DNA of 64,000 nt from Triplophysa rosa (GCF_024868665.1 NC_079913.1:14157518-14221517), one strand, 5' to 3'; shown: positions 23,902 to 41,585, counted from the first letter of the stretch. The notes: generated by a model from the sequence alone, not told the origin. Translations and numbers: made by a program.

Positions 23902-25674
23902 ATGCATCGTGCGCATGATTTAGAGCTATTCCCGGAATACACAGTAACTCAGCTGCTATTTAAAGATCTAAAGAATGCGGCAGAGTTGAGAAAAATGGCA
24001 GTGAATAGCGAAATTAAAGGCGCTTTGATTAACCCAACAATGGTGAGAGCACATGCTACTTTTTTACGACTGTTAACAAACTCCTTGCAAAGTTTACATT
24101 TCTTCTGCTGCCATGTTTTGGAACAATGTCTATGCTTATTTCGATCAATACTATGATATTCAAACCGTACGTTGGGAGACCATGTAAATATTACGGTGTA
24201 TAACTTTGGTAACGTAATCATCAGTACCATGGTAACGTTACTATTATCTGACACATCAAGGTGCACACGGTGTTTTGTTGTATACCTTATAACGGGGGAT
24301 TCAACTTTAAATCGTGCTGTTTTGCAGCAATATTTTGTTTCTGAGAGATAATTCTATGTTATTTACATATTTGATTATGATAGAGCTGGATAAAGAAGGA
24401 CGCGGTCTCTTGACATGTCTTCAACACAAAACTTCAAATGCTATTAGATTATTAATGATAATCTTAAACTAAAATTTATTTTATTATTAAGTTTATTTAT
24501 TTTATTTAGCCTTGTTGTGCAAGTTCTCTGGAGCTTGTGCAGAGGCAGCAGCTTTTGCCAGAGGGGAACTGGAATCCCCTGGTTGGGCCTGGGTTCTCCT
24601 GAGGTTTTTTTTCTCGATTAGAGTTTTGGGTTCCTCGCCACCGTTTGCATACTGTTTTTGCACTATCTGCCTGACCGGGGGGGCTGCTTTAGAATCTTGA
24701 AGTTTTACTTAATTAATATTGCATATAGGAATTTATTATCTGCTATATTTGACCTGTGCTTCTCTCTCCTTTATCCTAAATGTGTGCTCTCACTGAGCGT
24801 GTGTGTGTGTGCGTACTTGTCTGTGTACGTACGTGTGTGTGTGTGTGTGTGTATGTGTGTGTGTGTGTGTGTGTGTGTCTCTGTGTGTGTTGGTGCGTGT
24901 GCGTGTTGTGTGTGTGGAGTGTTTTGTGTGTGGGTGTGTCTGTCTTCTGTGTTTTCAACCTTTTCTTGTTTTTGCAGGTACAACTTTGATTGTTTTGCTT
25001 GTAGTCAATGTGTCTCATGTACAGCTGCTTTGTAACAATGAAAATTGTAAAAGCGCTATATAAATAAAGTTGAGTTGAGTTGATTATTTTTGTATAGGTT
25101 GTGGATGCATTCCAGATTCTGGTTGCCGCAAATAAAGCGGTTCACCTGCATAAAAATGGAAAAATGAAGACCAGGAGTATGTACTCTGAAATAATTTTTA
25201 ATCTATCACCAACAAACAATGTAAGTTGATTCCAGGACAGTAGTTCAGTTGTTATATGCTATATGAATAGGTTGTTCAGTTTTTAATGTGACTTTATTTA
25301 ACATTAAGCTTTTTGGCCCTTTTAACAGATATCTGAAGCTTTCAAAAGGTTTGGGATCTCAGACAGTGACAACGCTGTTTATATTGTGTTAGTACACAAT
25401 AAAGAAGAAACACTCAATGTTGATGACATCATCTCAAAGGTGGATGGACAACAGATTGATGTTGATCAAGTGTCTGAATTCACTGATGCTGCTAAAGTTA
25501 AAAAGGTTTGTTTCTTCATAGACAATGATGTCAATGAATTTGAGATGAATCTGGCATTTATTTGACAAGTACTTCTTTTTTATACAGCTATACAAAGTTG
25601 CACCATTGGAGGAAAGGTGTGGGAGTCTGTTGGATGCTGTTGTGTGCAGGATGGCCACAAAAGATGTTGCATAG
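23902..25674 (+). CDS. tprkb: EKC/KEOPS complex subunit TPRKB (Cgi121 homologue)
   Basis: TPRKB binds the PRPK/TP53RK kinase-like subunit in the KEOPS complex, which makes N6-threonylcarbamoyladenosine (t6A) at position 37 of ANN-reading tRNAs. Four exons, 23902-24042, 25098-25220, 25329-25505 and 25588-25674, join in phase 0 into 175 residues, the same length I recall for human TPRKB. Recognised blocks are HDLELFPE at the N-terminus, [19 protein letters not shown] across the first junction, [26 protein letters not shown], and the C-terminal [15 protein letters not shown]. Intron 1 carries a LINE tail and a TG repeat. An AATAAA at 25841-25846 fits the poly(A) signal. The gene converges with the dehydratase-like gene. 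Confidence 0.95.
24505..25083 (+). mobile_element. 5'-truncated L2-type LINE tail in tprkb intron 1
   Basis: The plus-strand sequence matches the 3' untranslated region of the 6-11 kb L2 element (the GGGTTCCTCGCCACC block) and ends with AGCGCTATATAAATAAAG plus a (TTGAG)n tail at about 25068-25083. This is a short dead-on-arrival LINE copy in the same orientation as the host gene. Confidence 0.75.
24796..24935 (+). repeat. (TG)n microsatellite
   Basis: An imperfect TG repeat, interrupted by short TAC and CTC variants, lies inside the LINE tail in tprkb intron 1. It produces spurious cysteine/valine-rich frames on one strand and histidine/threonine-rich frames on the other. Confidence 0.9.
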
Positions 25675-25840
25675 TTGTTGGTCTTTAAACAAATGTATAT
25701 TCATTGGACTCATAGTGAGTCTCCTGTGTTTATATGTTATTGGCTAATGTAAATGTATCTTTAAACCACATATCGCAAAAGACTGGTTTAAGGGTGTTTT
25801 GGAAAATTACAAATGTTTAAAGACTTCTGACTAAAGTATG

Positions 25841-25846
25841 AATAAA
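25841..25846 (+). promoter_or_regulatory. Likely tprkb poly(A) signal
   Basis: A canonical AATAAA, 167 nt after the tprkb stop, followed by a T-rich stretch. Confidence 0.55.
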
Positions 25847-25849
25847 ATC

Positions 25850-27203
25850 TTTTTTTTCATTGGCCTTTTGAGATATTCCCCATTTGCCTCTGTTCATAAG
25901 TAACCCATCTTCACTAAGAAAGCCTTTACCTTTGGATGTTCCCCAGCAGTTGCTTGAAACCCATTTTCATTGACCTCTATTGTCTTTAAAATCTTTAAAG
26001 CACCACTGAGGAAAAAACGTACATCGTTCATGATATTTGGATATAAATGTGTCTTGTTTTTGTGCACATACTGGCTGGGCTCAGATTGAAATTACTGATT
26101 TGTACAGATATAAACTTGTGATGTAGAATACTAGTCAAAAAAAGGTACGAGTATTTGTATACTTTTTTTTGTGATCAACTTTTTATTGTTAGAGTGTCAA
26201 TGTACAAACGAAAATGCATAAAAATAATGTAATCATCACTTTGAATAACTTTTCCCCAAAATTCCCAAGGCGACCAAACCCCATAACACCTATCTCCCAA
26301 ATAGTATATTGATTTATAAACAATCTAATAAGTGTAAAAAAAGTCAAGTGTAATAAATGAAAGTATAAAGTAAGAATATAAGATAAAGAGATTTACAACT
26401 GCTCTTTGATTAATGAAATAGCATCTTGCCAGGCTGAGAGAGCTTTCTTTTGGGGGGGATATGTCACCTACAAATTGTTATGTTAAAGGAGCGTCATAGA
26501 AGATGGAAAATAGAAAAATTAAAGTTGCAGATTTGACAGCAGTTACATGATTAATAAAGTACCTTGAGAAGTATAAGGATGATAAACTGTGAATGTCAAA
26601 CATGGCACAGCCAAACTTATATTTATCTCCTTTCAAGATAACATTTCAAGTCTAATGTATTTAAGTGTTTTCTCATCTAACAGTTCATATGTAAAAAATA
26701 CAATATTTGTAACAAATTAATTGAAATTGTACATTTTATTGTTTTGCCCATACAAGAAGATTTATAAAAACACCAGTCAAAAGTTATTAAGACTCTTGAG
26801 GAACATAAACATCAATTTAACTAAATGACAATCATGAAAATACAAGCTACCATTATGTTGTTCAAAACATAAGAATACAGCATAATGTTCAGGCTACTCT
26901 TTTATACAATAAGAGTGAATGAGGACTAGGGCTGCCAAACTCCATAAAAGAAATAATAACATTTATGTAGTTTAATGACTTGAAGTTCTACAATACATGA
27001 CTAAAATTTCATTTGTCCATAGCGTTGATTTGCACTTTGGCACATTTGAGATTATACAGTATGTCACGTTTAACGGCGTTGTTCTTTTTGGTGCTTGACA
27101 GCCCCATAGACATAAACAGCATTGAAATGACATGGTGTTGAGTAGATGACATTTCTAATTTTTGAGTAAAAAATAAAGTTTGTTTGAGTTAAGTTAAACT
27201 AAC
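25850..27203. other. Convergent intergenic region, with a possible LINE 3' end
   Basis: The space between the ends of tprkb and the dehydratase-like gene. At about 26140-26460, minus strand, there is a T-rich tail and a frame ending LSAWQDAISLIKEQL followed by a stop at about 26396. This may be the C-terminus of a LINE or other transposon protein, but the match is short. On the minus strand an AATAAA at 26735-26740 could serve the dehydratase-like gene. Nothing else is supported. Confidence 0.35.
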
Positions 27204-29333
27204 TTAATCAGGAAAGTTGCTAAGCTCATCTTTGCCAATGTTTCCTCCACTAACGATGACCACAACATTCTTGTCGTCGATGTCTGGTATTCTGTTATTT
27301 ACTATGGCAGCAAAGGCTGCAGTGCCTGATGGTTCAACAACAAGGCCGGCCGTATATAGAGTAGAAACAGCAGATTTGATCTCTTCATCAGTTACCAGCA
27401 CGATTTCTTCCACGTATCTCTGACACAGCTCATATGGCAACACACCTGAAGTGAACGCAAGCATAAGTTCAGAATAAAAAAGTCAAAATATTGAATAACT
27501 TAACATTTGATATTCACTGTATTAACAGAATGATGCTGAACAGCCGTAAACTTAAGAGATAATAATTCTGTCATTTACTCACCCTTTTGTCATTTCAAAC
27601 CTTCATGACTTTCTTCCACAGAATACAAAAGAAGATATTTTGAAGAACGTTGGTAACCGAACAGCCCTGGACCCCATTCACTTCTATTGTATGGACACAA
27701 AACCAATGCAAGTGAATGGGGTCCATGTAAACATTTTTCAAAATATCTTCTTTTGTGTTCTGTGGAAGAAAGTCATACAGGTTTGAAATGAAAAGGGTGA
27801 GTAAATGATTTTTGGGTGAACTATCAGATCTCATACCAGCGAATGGTGGTGCTAGCCCTGAAGCAATGCTTTTGGCATCCATTCCGACAGGCTTTTTCTC
27901 AATGAAGCTCTTGTACATTGTACATGCTATTGAGAAAATGAAATTGAGTCAAAACAATTCATTCAACGCTAGATTTTTACCTCATCTCAACAAAACTGGA
28001 GTGAAGCTTTGATTATGCAAAAGAGGCTGCAACAATGCTAGGGTGTTCATTGCTATTTGGTTGCAATGTGGAGTGTTCAGAGAGTTTTTAATAGATTTCT
28101 CATTTTAGTATGTTGCTATGCGGTGCTAGGGTTTTCTGGGTGGTTGTTTATTGACCCAAGAACCCAATTCAAGTCTCTTATTTTCTAGTATATTTCAGTT
28201 TAGGTTTTTTCCCACTGTTTTAACCAGAATTATCATACTGCCAAACACCATAAATCTAATCCCTTACACTATTTGTAACTTGCCTTCCCTCAACAAGCCA
28301 CAGAATTTGGGTAATCATTCTTTCCAAATATAAGCAAAAAAGTTTTTTAAAGGCAGGCGATGCATCACAAGCCACAAAAAGAGAAACTCTAAAACATCGC
28401 AATATTGTGCTTTAAATGCTCACCTCCTTCTGGCTCCACTCCATAAATTCTTGTATTCTCACATCCAGACAATTTGATGGCAGCTGCCACACCAGCCAGT
28501 AGCCCACCTCCACCACAACAGACAACAACTACATCTGGATGTGCTATAACGTCCAGAATCTCAAAACCTAAGCTATCATTGAAAGTGATGTTAATACAAT
28601 AAATTAATTCATACTTATACAATGCATCACAATGAATGGGTTGACTATTTCTTAGACATGTACTAACCTGGCATGGCCTGCTATAAGATCGGGGTCATCA
28701 TATGAATGCAAGAAAGTCATGCCGTCCTCTTGAACACATCGGTTAACAACATCCATGAGACGTGGAGTTGGCACTCTTTCAACCTCAACTCCTAACCTCT
28801 ACAGATACAGTATTTTGTTAGTGATTCAATAAATAAGTAACTGCATCTGAACAGTGTGAAAATCTGAAAGTTAAATACTTGTATGAGCGCAGATCTAGAG
28901 ATGGGAGCAGTTTCGGGCATCACCACTTTGCCTTTTGATCTATAATGCTTACAGGCATATGCAAATGTCTTCCCATAATTCCCAGCAGACATGGTCACAA
29001 AATGACCCCCTTTCGGTCTTCTGGCAAACTGGTTGGCAACACCTCTTATCTTAAATGAACCTGGTGGTGTCATTATCTTTTAGATGATAAATTATGCAGG
29101 CAGATTTATTGCTATATCAAACATTCTGCTATGAAATGTTGGACCATGAACCCACCCGTCCTCTGCATGTTCTCCAGTTTGATGTGAATCTGGCCAGAGA
29201 TGTTGAGTGGCAGTGTGGTTTGGCACCATGGGATCATCGGAGTACGGATGACATCCAGCGGGCTACATCTGACAGTTTCATGTGCCTCTCTGAGCATCTC
29301 TTCAGTGATGCTGTCAGCTGAGAAATCTCCCAT
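27204..29333 (-). CDS. PLP-dependent serine/threonine dehydratase-like enzyme (serine racemase family)
   Basis: A fold-type II PLP enzyme. Six exons, 29156-29333, 28879-29060, 28668-28798, 28424-28572, 27837-27926 and 27204-27445, join with matching phases into 323 residues. The start ATG (29331-29333) has a good AAAATGG context. TGSFKIRG gives the PLP Schiff-base lysine, Lys63. The glycine loop GGGGLLAG begins at 184. VSGGNIG near 308-314 gives the serine that contacts the pyridine nitrogen. In serine racemase the motif after the lysine reads SSGNHG and its second serine is the acid/base residue. Here it reads SAGNYG (84-89), with alanine at that position, as in threonine dehydratases. I infer a dehydratase (deaminase) rather than a racemase. 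The family is certain, the substrate is not. Confidence 0.85.
27555..27825 (-). mobile_element. MITE in intron 5 of the dehydratase-like gene
   Basis: A foldback-type repeat. The arm ending TTTTGGGTGAACTATC (27810-27825) pairs with a degraded left arm near 27565 (CTGTCATTTACTCACCC). Inside is an inverted pair around AGAAGATATTTTGAA and TTCAAAATATCTTCTTT-like sequence. Two related copies lie at 50463-50676 and 53270-53530. The family's outer end reads GATAGTTCACCC. The element's right edge is only 10 nt from the splice donor of exon 5 (27836). Confidence 0.75.
28020..28145. repeat. Short GCTAGGGTGTT-type repeat in intron 4
   Basis: Intron sequence with repeated GCTAGGG and TTGCTATGCGG-type words (28040-28140), resembling a short interspersed or minisatellite-like repeat. 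Boundaries are not visible. Confidence 0.3.
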
Positions 29334-30831
29334 TTTTCTTGTTGGATCAGATAAACATTGCCAGAGGTTGAGTAAAACTCCAAAACTAATACTATCCAAC
29401 TTATGTGTATTTCTATAGCCTTTTTCACCGTTCTGCATTATTGCAAAGCCACTTTACAAAAATCAATTTTAGAACAACAGTACAGGAAGAAAAAGGAAAA
29501 AAATGATAATATGGTTGCTTTTATGTATTTACCATAATTGTGATTTAAACAGAAAGTAAGTATAACAGTCAATTTGTTGAATACTTCATATATTTTCTAT
29601 ATTTCACTATGATTACAACCAGTGATGTTAGTATGATTGAATTTGGCCATAAGAGCTGAATGAAGATACTATTTATTCACTTATTTCTATACTACAATGA
29701 CAGGACTTCGAAAAAGTCCCATAAGTAAACAACAAAACAACTCCTAAATAACAGCAAGTGTTGCTGCATTGTATCACACTATTGGTTTGCTAAAACGACG
29801 TAATGAATAAGGCATTACCAGAAAACAGCAAGTGCAATCCAAAATGAATGAATTATATTCAATCAAGACAAAACAACGGTGATATAAACGGAAATTCGAG
29901 TGGCACCGATAACCTACTGGTTCTGCACGCGTGGCTGCACTGAGCAATGGGCGTATATGGCAGCAAATATCGCGAGAGAAATCTGTTCAGTATGCTTTCA
30001 TATTGCTCTCGCGGCACTTAAATGGAAGCGCTTGCTAGGCTGCTTAATTCCTTTTTAGGGTTCCACTCAGGACCATATGTATATATCTATGCTCAGGACG
30101 ACTTTATTGAACTGACGACTTATGTAAAGGTTGGTACCTGACACAACAATAAAAATGAAAATACCTATTAATCACAAACGATTGTGATTACCTTTAGGCT
30201 CCGCAAGTGATTCTAAAATTGTGACCCAGCTGTGGAAACATAAAATAATCTAACATATGTAAACATTCTGTCAAAATAACCATGATTTCTTTAATATTGA
30301 GTAAGTAAGGCCATGTCAAAAATTAAAATCATAGTGAAATTTATAGTTGAAATCATACTTTGATGCTCCTTATATCAAATAAAAAAATAATCCGATTTTG
30401 AGACTAGCCTGGTTTTCAGAGGTCACAAAATGTTTAAATTTTTCTATATATTTACAATATATCTGAAAATATGTAGAATAAAACATTGTTAATATATTGA
30501 ATAAAACAAAGAATTTATGCTTTTCATAGGCTATACATTTCTTGTTTTTATAGCCAGTCTTTGAGACTTGTAATCAAATAGCCTAGATTAAAAAAATCAC
30601 ATGCAGGAACTTTTTACATGACGTTTTCAATCTATATAAACTACAAACAAGACAACTCGCATTGCGTGAGGGTTCACTTTTAATTCTATGTGCATGTTTA
30701 ATAGTATCTTATTTGTGTGTTTATTTGTCTGTGTATATTGGTAATAACGTTATTAATCTATGTAATATCAAGATGTAATATCATTATTGAATGTGTTACT
30801 TTATGCCTATATTTTATTACATGTGCGACAT
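29334..30831. other. Intergenic, upstream of the dehydratase-like gene
   Basis: No gene is recognised. The stretch 29900-30010 is locally richer in GC (CGCGTGGCTGCACTGAG, TATCGCGAGAG) and could hold the promoter or a noncoding first exon of the dehydratase-like gene. That is speculation. Confidence 0.35.
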
Positions 30832-31387
30832 TGTCACAATCGTACAGGAAGAGAAACCAATTGCAGGCAGCGGGGATTAAGGGGTTAACAGAGATTTTAT
30901 TAAACAAAGAAACAAAAAACACAAAACAAAAACCCACGCGGGGGTAAAACACAGGAACAAGAAAACAATATACAAGAACAGAACGAGGACTCACTAAACA
31001 CTAAACTGGACACTTAACAACACTTAGCAAAAACTAGACTAAACACTTACTACAGGACTGGGGATTACACAGCAAACAGGAACATGGAGTACATGGACCG
31101 TAATGCACACATCAATCCAAGAGCGCAAGACAAAGGAACATGAGGGCATTAAATAGGGAAGACAAACGAAGGATAATGATGACACAGGGCAGGTGAGGGT
31201 AATCAAACACGGCCGGGAAACAATACAGGAAAGGAGAGGGGCGGGGCCAATGACGAGACACTGGAGAGAACGCATATTATTGTCAAAAGGACAATAATAT
31301 GTTTCTCTCCACACATAACCAAAGACTTTGTCATGGCTCTGCCTCAGGACCAGGAAATCCAAGACTAGGTGAGGCAGAACCATGACA
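30832..31387 (-). mobile_element. LTR-like repeat, copy 2 (Ty3/gypsy-like)
   Basis: On the minus strand it begins TGTCATGGTTCTGCC and ends ACGATTGTGACA, so the ends are short inverted repeats of TG...CA form. It has TATTTAATGCCC (TATA-like, about 31145-31160) and AATAAAATCTC (poly(A)-like, about 30890-30905) in the right order for an LTR. A 12-bp-stem hairpin lies at 31273-31301. No internal region is attached, as in a solo LTR, but I found no 5-bp target duplication. It is related to 5275-5794. Confidence 0.6.
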
Positions 31388-31446
31388 CGAAACCACACCC
31401 ACAGACGATCAGACATACTAATACTTAAACTACATAGATTTAATCA

Positions 31447-31481
31447 GAATAAATCAAGCTTTGGCAAAGCTTGATTTATTC
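31447..31481. repeat. Perfect 35-bp palindrome
   Basis: The arm GAATAAATCAAGCTTTG is followed by one G and its exact reverse complement. It contains two HindIII-type AAGCTT words. It lies 60 bp beyond the LTR-like repeat and is not inside a known element. Confidence 0.9.
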
Positions 31482-31565
31482 TATAAATTTTAATTATATT
31501 AAAATTAGATAGAGTTGTGACCTGTTGACACACTTGTTCTTATAGTGTAACGCTTTCATTGTGAC

Positions 31566-31892
31566 GAATGTGAAGCTGACGTCACGCCCTATGTTGCATG
31601 TTGTAGTGGGGCCGCCATCTTGGGAGGATCTTACTCCACTACTATTATTGTTTTGATATGTACCGTTACTTGTTTTGTTTAATATATGGAGAAATTGAAA
31701 GTGAAAGAACCATGGACTTTTCCTGAATGACTCTGCGTAATGCTATTGCAGTTTTTAACACAGCAAGACCGACCTACCACAGTTATATTTCCTAATCAAA
31801 CAAGGAAAAACAAAACACTGCATTGAACGCACTAGCAGACATCCTCCCAAGATGGCGCAACATTCAACACGGCATGACGTAGCTTCACATTC
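31566..31892. mobile_element. Foldback or MITE-like element with CRE-like ends
   Basis: The left arm GAATGTGAAGCTGACGTCA...GCCATCTTGGGAGGAT (31566-31630) pairs imperfectly with the right arm ATCCTCCCAAGATGGCG...GACGTAGCTTCACATTC (31841-31892). The centre is AT-rich. The left arm contains a perfect TGACGTCA. No clean target duplication is seen, so the class is open. Confidence 0.65.
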
Positions 31893-31924
31893 TCATATGG
31901 TCATAGCAAACCAAATAATATGTG

Positions 31925-32005
31925 TTCCTGTAGCTCATCTGGTTGAGTATTAAGTTAGCAGTGCAGAAGGAAATGTGAATTCGAATCCCAGTGCAGCGAT
32001 AACAA
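31925..32005 (+). repeat. tRNA-derived SINE fragment
   Basis: A box-A-like TGTAGCTCATCTGGTTGAG and a box-B-like GAATTCGAATCCC are at the spacing of a tRNA-derived promoter. The arms do not fold into a clean cloverleaf and the sequence is not a plausible functional tRNA. Confidence 0.5.
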
Positions 32006-32406
32006 ATAGCAACGATACTCGTCTCACTTTCAAGTGGTAGCATAAAACATTTATTTCATGTAGTAGTATAATACTGCCATCTACTGGGTTAGTTCTGTAA
32101 CTCAAAGTATGTAGAAGAAATACGATGTAAAGTAATTCATTATTTATGTACTAAAAACGTACTAATGTACTCATGTACTCCCTTTCAAACATCTGAGGCT
32201 GTTTGAAGCGCTGACATGAGAGTCTTCGGATATGCACAAAAAAATAACATTTATGTACATTAAGTCAGGGCTTTACGCGCTCCTATTTATTTATCTAACT
32301 TATTTACTTGGCTAAGAAATACACTGCAAATTTAATTAATAATCATATTTAAGTCAAGTCAACTTTATTTATATAGCGCTTTTCAATTTTCATTGTTACA
32401 AAGCAG

Positions 32407-34306
32407 CAGTGGTGTAAAGTATTGGAGTAAATGTACTTAGTTACTTTACTTAAGTATCTTTTTGGCTACTTTGTAGTTGTACTGAGTATTAAAGATATTA
32501 GCAACTTTTACTCTCTACTTAACTACATTTTTGAACAAGTATATGTACTCTTTACTCCACTACATTTGTAATGACTAATGCAATTACACATTACATTTTG
32601 CATGGCACCTATCTTATAATTAATATTGCCATTTACAGGGCAATGAAGGTACTACAATCTTGTGGATTTTGCCCTAACTTACAAAAACTTGTCAACATGG
32701 CTTCTTTATATGAATATGAGTGCAGTATCAGGTAGATGTCAATCGCTGGCGGTTTATACACGGTTAGCCCTTACCCGCTATTTCTACAGTAATATATTGG
32801 CAACACTGTTGCCAGCTAGTTACTGTAGGTCACACATCTACAAAAGCTCTTATTTTTAAAACTAACTCTTCCTAAATGTGCTCTAAACATGTTTGCTCAA
32901 AATTTGACCATATGGTGGGACTATTGCCATGAAGTGATGTAAACCAGTAAAAAGAATGTATAGTATTTCAATTTTCAAAAGTGCTCTCACACTATATAGA
33001 CAAAATATTAACCTATAGAATGAGTCGGACACAGAGAAATGAACAATTCACATATGAATCTCAACAATGGTGACAATCAACTGAACAGCTTCATGCTGCA
33101 ATGCATGCTGGGTACATAGTACAAAACTCATTCATGATTGTTTGTCACCATTGATGAGGTTTGTATGTCAAGTGTCTAACTGTGTCTCAATTGCAAAGAA
33201 AGATTTTCTGACAGAGATCTTTCCATTATAACATGTAATCACTTTACCAAACATATCTTAATAAATCTTAAATGCTATATTATTATTATTTAATGATTGA
33301 ATTCTTTCAGATGTATCTTCAGTTACTAAGCAAACATAAAGTTGCGGTTCCTGTAAAGTCCCTTTCAGTGTTATTGTATAAGTGTACATTTTAAAGCTAC
33401 AAGAAAGTCAAAGAGTCCAACCAAAGCAAACACTGATCGCCATAATGGTGACTTAAAACATAATTGAACCACTATGAACTAGAGTTCAATCTCAATAAGA
33501 TCTTACACAGATGACAGAAATAAAGTGAAAGTGGTGTCTGTAATATGTGAAGATGTTATTGATGTTTGTGTTTAATTCTCCTCTGGTGAAATCTTGACAG
33601 ATTTATTGTGTTCATCTGTTATTTACACTTGTTCATCTAAGACTGTGTGACTTAAGTGCGTTAATAGATTCTTTAATAATGTATCTTCAAACAGCCATTG
33701 CAGTAGTTTACTGTAAAACACCTACAGTAACTAGCTGGCAACAGTGTTGCCAATATATTACTGTAGAAATGGCAGGTAAGGGCTAACAGTGTATGTGAAA
33801 TGAGGACATGACTGCAGCTGGCCATGAGGCCCAAACCAGCATGTCCAGTGCAAAAAGGCTTTGACTTTTTAATTCTACTTAACATTATTTTATTTATCTG
33901 TTATATTGAAGAGACCTTTTTGAAGGACTTTGGTTTACTTATGAGCACTTGAGCTTAAATGAGACTTAGGGTGTTTGTAATGACGTAGGTTATGGTGTCG
34001 ACCATGATTTGTTGCAATTTTGAGGTGTTCAGTCTTATTATGATTTAAGAAAATAAATGCGATTGCTCTCCTCACAAATCAACTGTTTTTCACTGACGTG
34101 TCTCTTAAGTGTTGAGGACTAGTGCTTCTTTGAGCCTACATTCAGTATGAGTAAAATACTCAAGTACTGTTAAAATCAGATACTCTGAGACTTTTACTGA
34201 AGTCGTTTTGGAATTGGTGACTTGTAACTTGTAATGGAGTAATTTTCACTGCAAGGTATCTGTACTTTTACTTAAGTATGGTTTTCAGGTACTCTTTACA
34301 CCTCTG
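32407..34306. mobile_element. hAT-like element with GGTGTAAAGTA-type ends
   Basis: The left end is CAGTGGTGTAAAGTA and the right end read inward is CAGAGGTGTAAAGAGTA. A perfect 8-bp target duplication, CAAAGCAG, is at 32399-32406 and 34307-34314. Subterminal sequence has repeated ACTTTACTTAAGTA and TTTTACTTAAGTA words. No transposase frame. It carries a nested element at 32759-33791. Confidence 0.9.
32759..33791. mobile_element. CACTG-ended DNA element nested in the hAT-like element
   Basis: Terminal inverted repeats of about 75 bp: the left starts CACGGTTAGCCCTTACC (32759) and the right ends GGTAAGGGCTAACAGTG (33791). Both arms hold the words CTACAGTAATATATTGGCAA and CTAGTTACTGTAGG, or their reverse. 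TA flanks both ends. CACTG termini suggest the CACTA/EnSpm group, although a 2-bp TA flank is not diagnostic. Its middle (33035-33480) is shared with the core of the element at 18340-20073. Confidence 0.7.
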
Positions 34307-34450
34307 CAAAGCAGCTGTACATAAAACATACTGACTATAAGCAAAACATTTAAAGCACACATTTAAGATAAGGGAGAGAGAAACACAGTGCAAATATTAA
34401 ACAGACTATAAATTCCAATATGTAATATTAATTAAGTAAAGGCATTACAA

Positions 34451-34696
34451 AGAAACAATTCAAAATACCGTTTCCCAAAAACTTTTCAACTAACGTTACA
34501 GCGACTTTTGGTGTTACAGTTAAAAGGGTCCTACTAGGAACATGATGGTTTCGTTGGCGCTGGTCTTTGTTACCGGTCGGGCGATGTTTTGACGGGGACT
34601 TCAATCATGGCGACCTTCATGATAGAGCCATGAGATCGTGACGTTTCTTAATTCGTCTGTTTAACTTTATTTCAGCACATATTAAGTGCAGATGCG
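34451..34696 (+). promoter_or_regulatory. Upstream region of trmu
   Basis: The GC content rises just before the start codon (34540-34650). An ATGGCGAC word (34607-34614, YY1-like) and GTGACGT lie here, as in many housekeeping promoters. A small upstream ATG at 34692 opens a 5-codon frame (ATG CGA TGG GTT TAG) that overlaps the trmu start. No TATA box is obvious. Confidence 0.4.

Positions 34697-41585
<6,889 letters not shown>

Larger units (their letters stand above)
32354..34450 (-). mobile_element. L2-type LINE 3' tail interrupted by a hAT-like element
   Basis: AAGTCAACTTTATTTATATAGCGC (32355-32378, minus-strand LINE tail with its inner edge at the CAAAGCAG target) resumes at 34307 as CAAAGCAGCTGTACATAAAA. 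This is the same tail as in the L2 copy at 6.1 kb. The interruption is the hAT-like element 32407-34306. The right limit near 34450 is approximate. Confidence 0.7.

Noticed and set aside
24771..25063. Cysteine/valine-rich and histidine/threonine-rich ORFs
   Set aside because: They are translations of the TG microsatellite on both strands.
27204..29333. Calling the gene srr (serine racemase)
   Set aside because: The fold fits but the diagnostic racemase serine is alanine, so I left the symbol empty.
31925..32005. A tRNA gene
   Set aside because: Box-like words are present but the arms do not pair into a cloverleaf and the 3' side runs into repeat sequence, so a SINE fragment is more likely.
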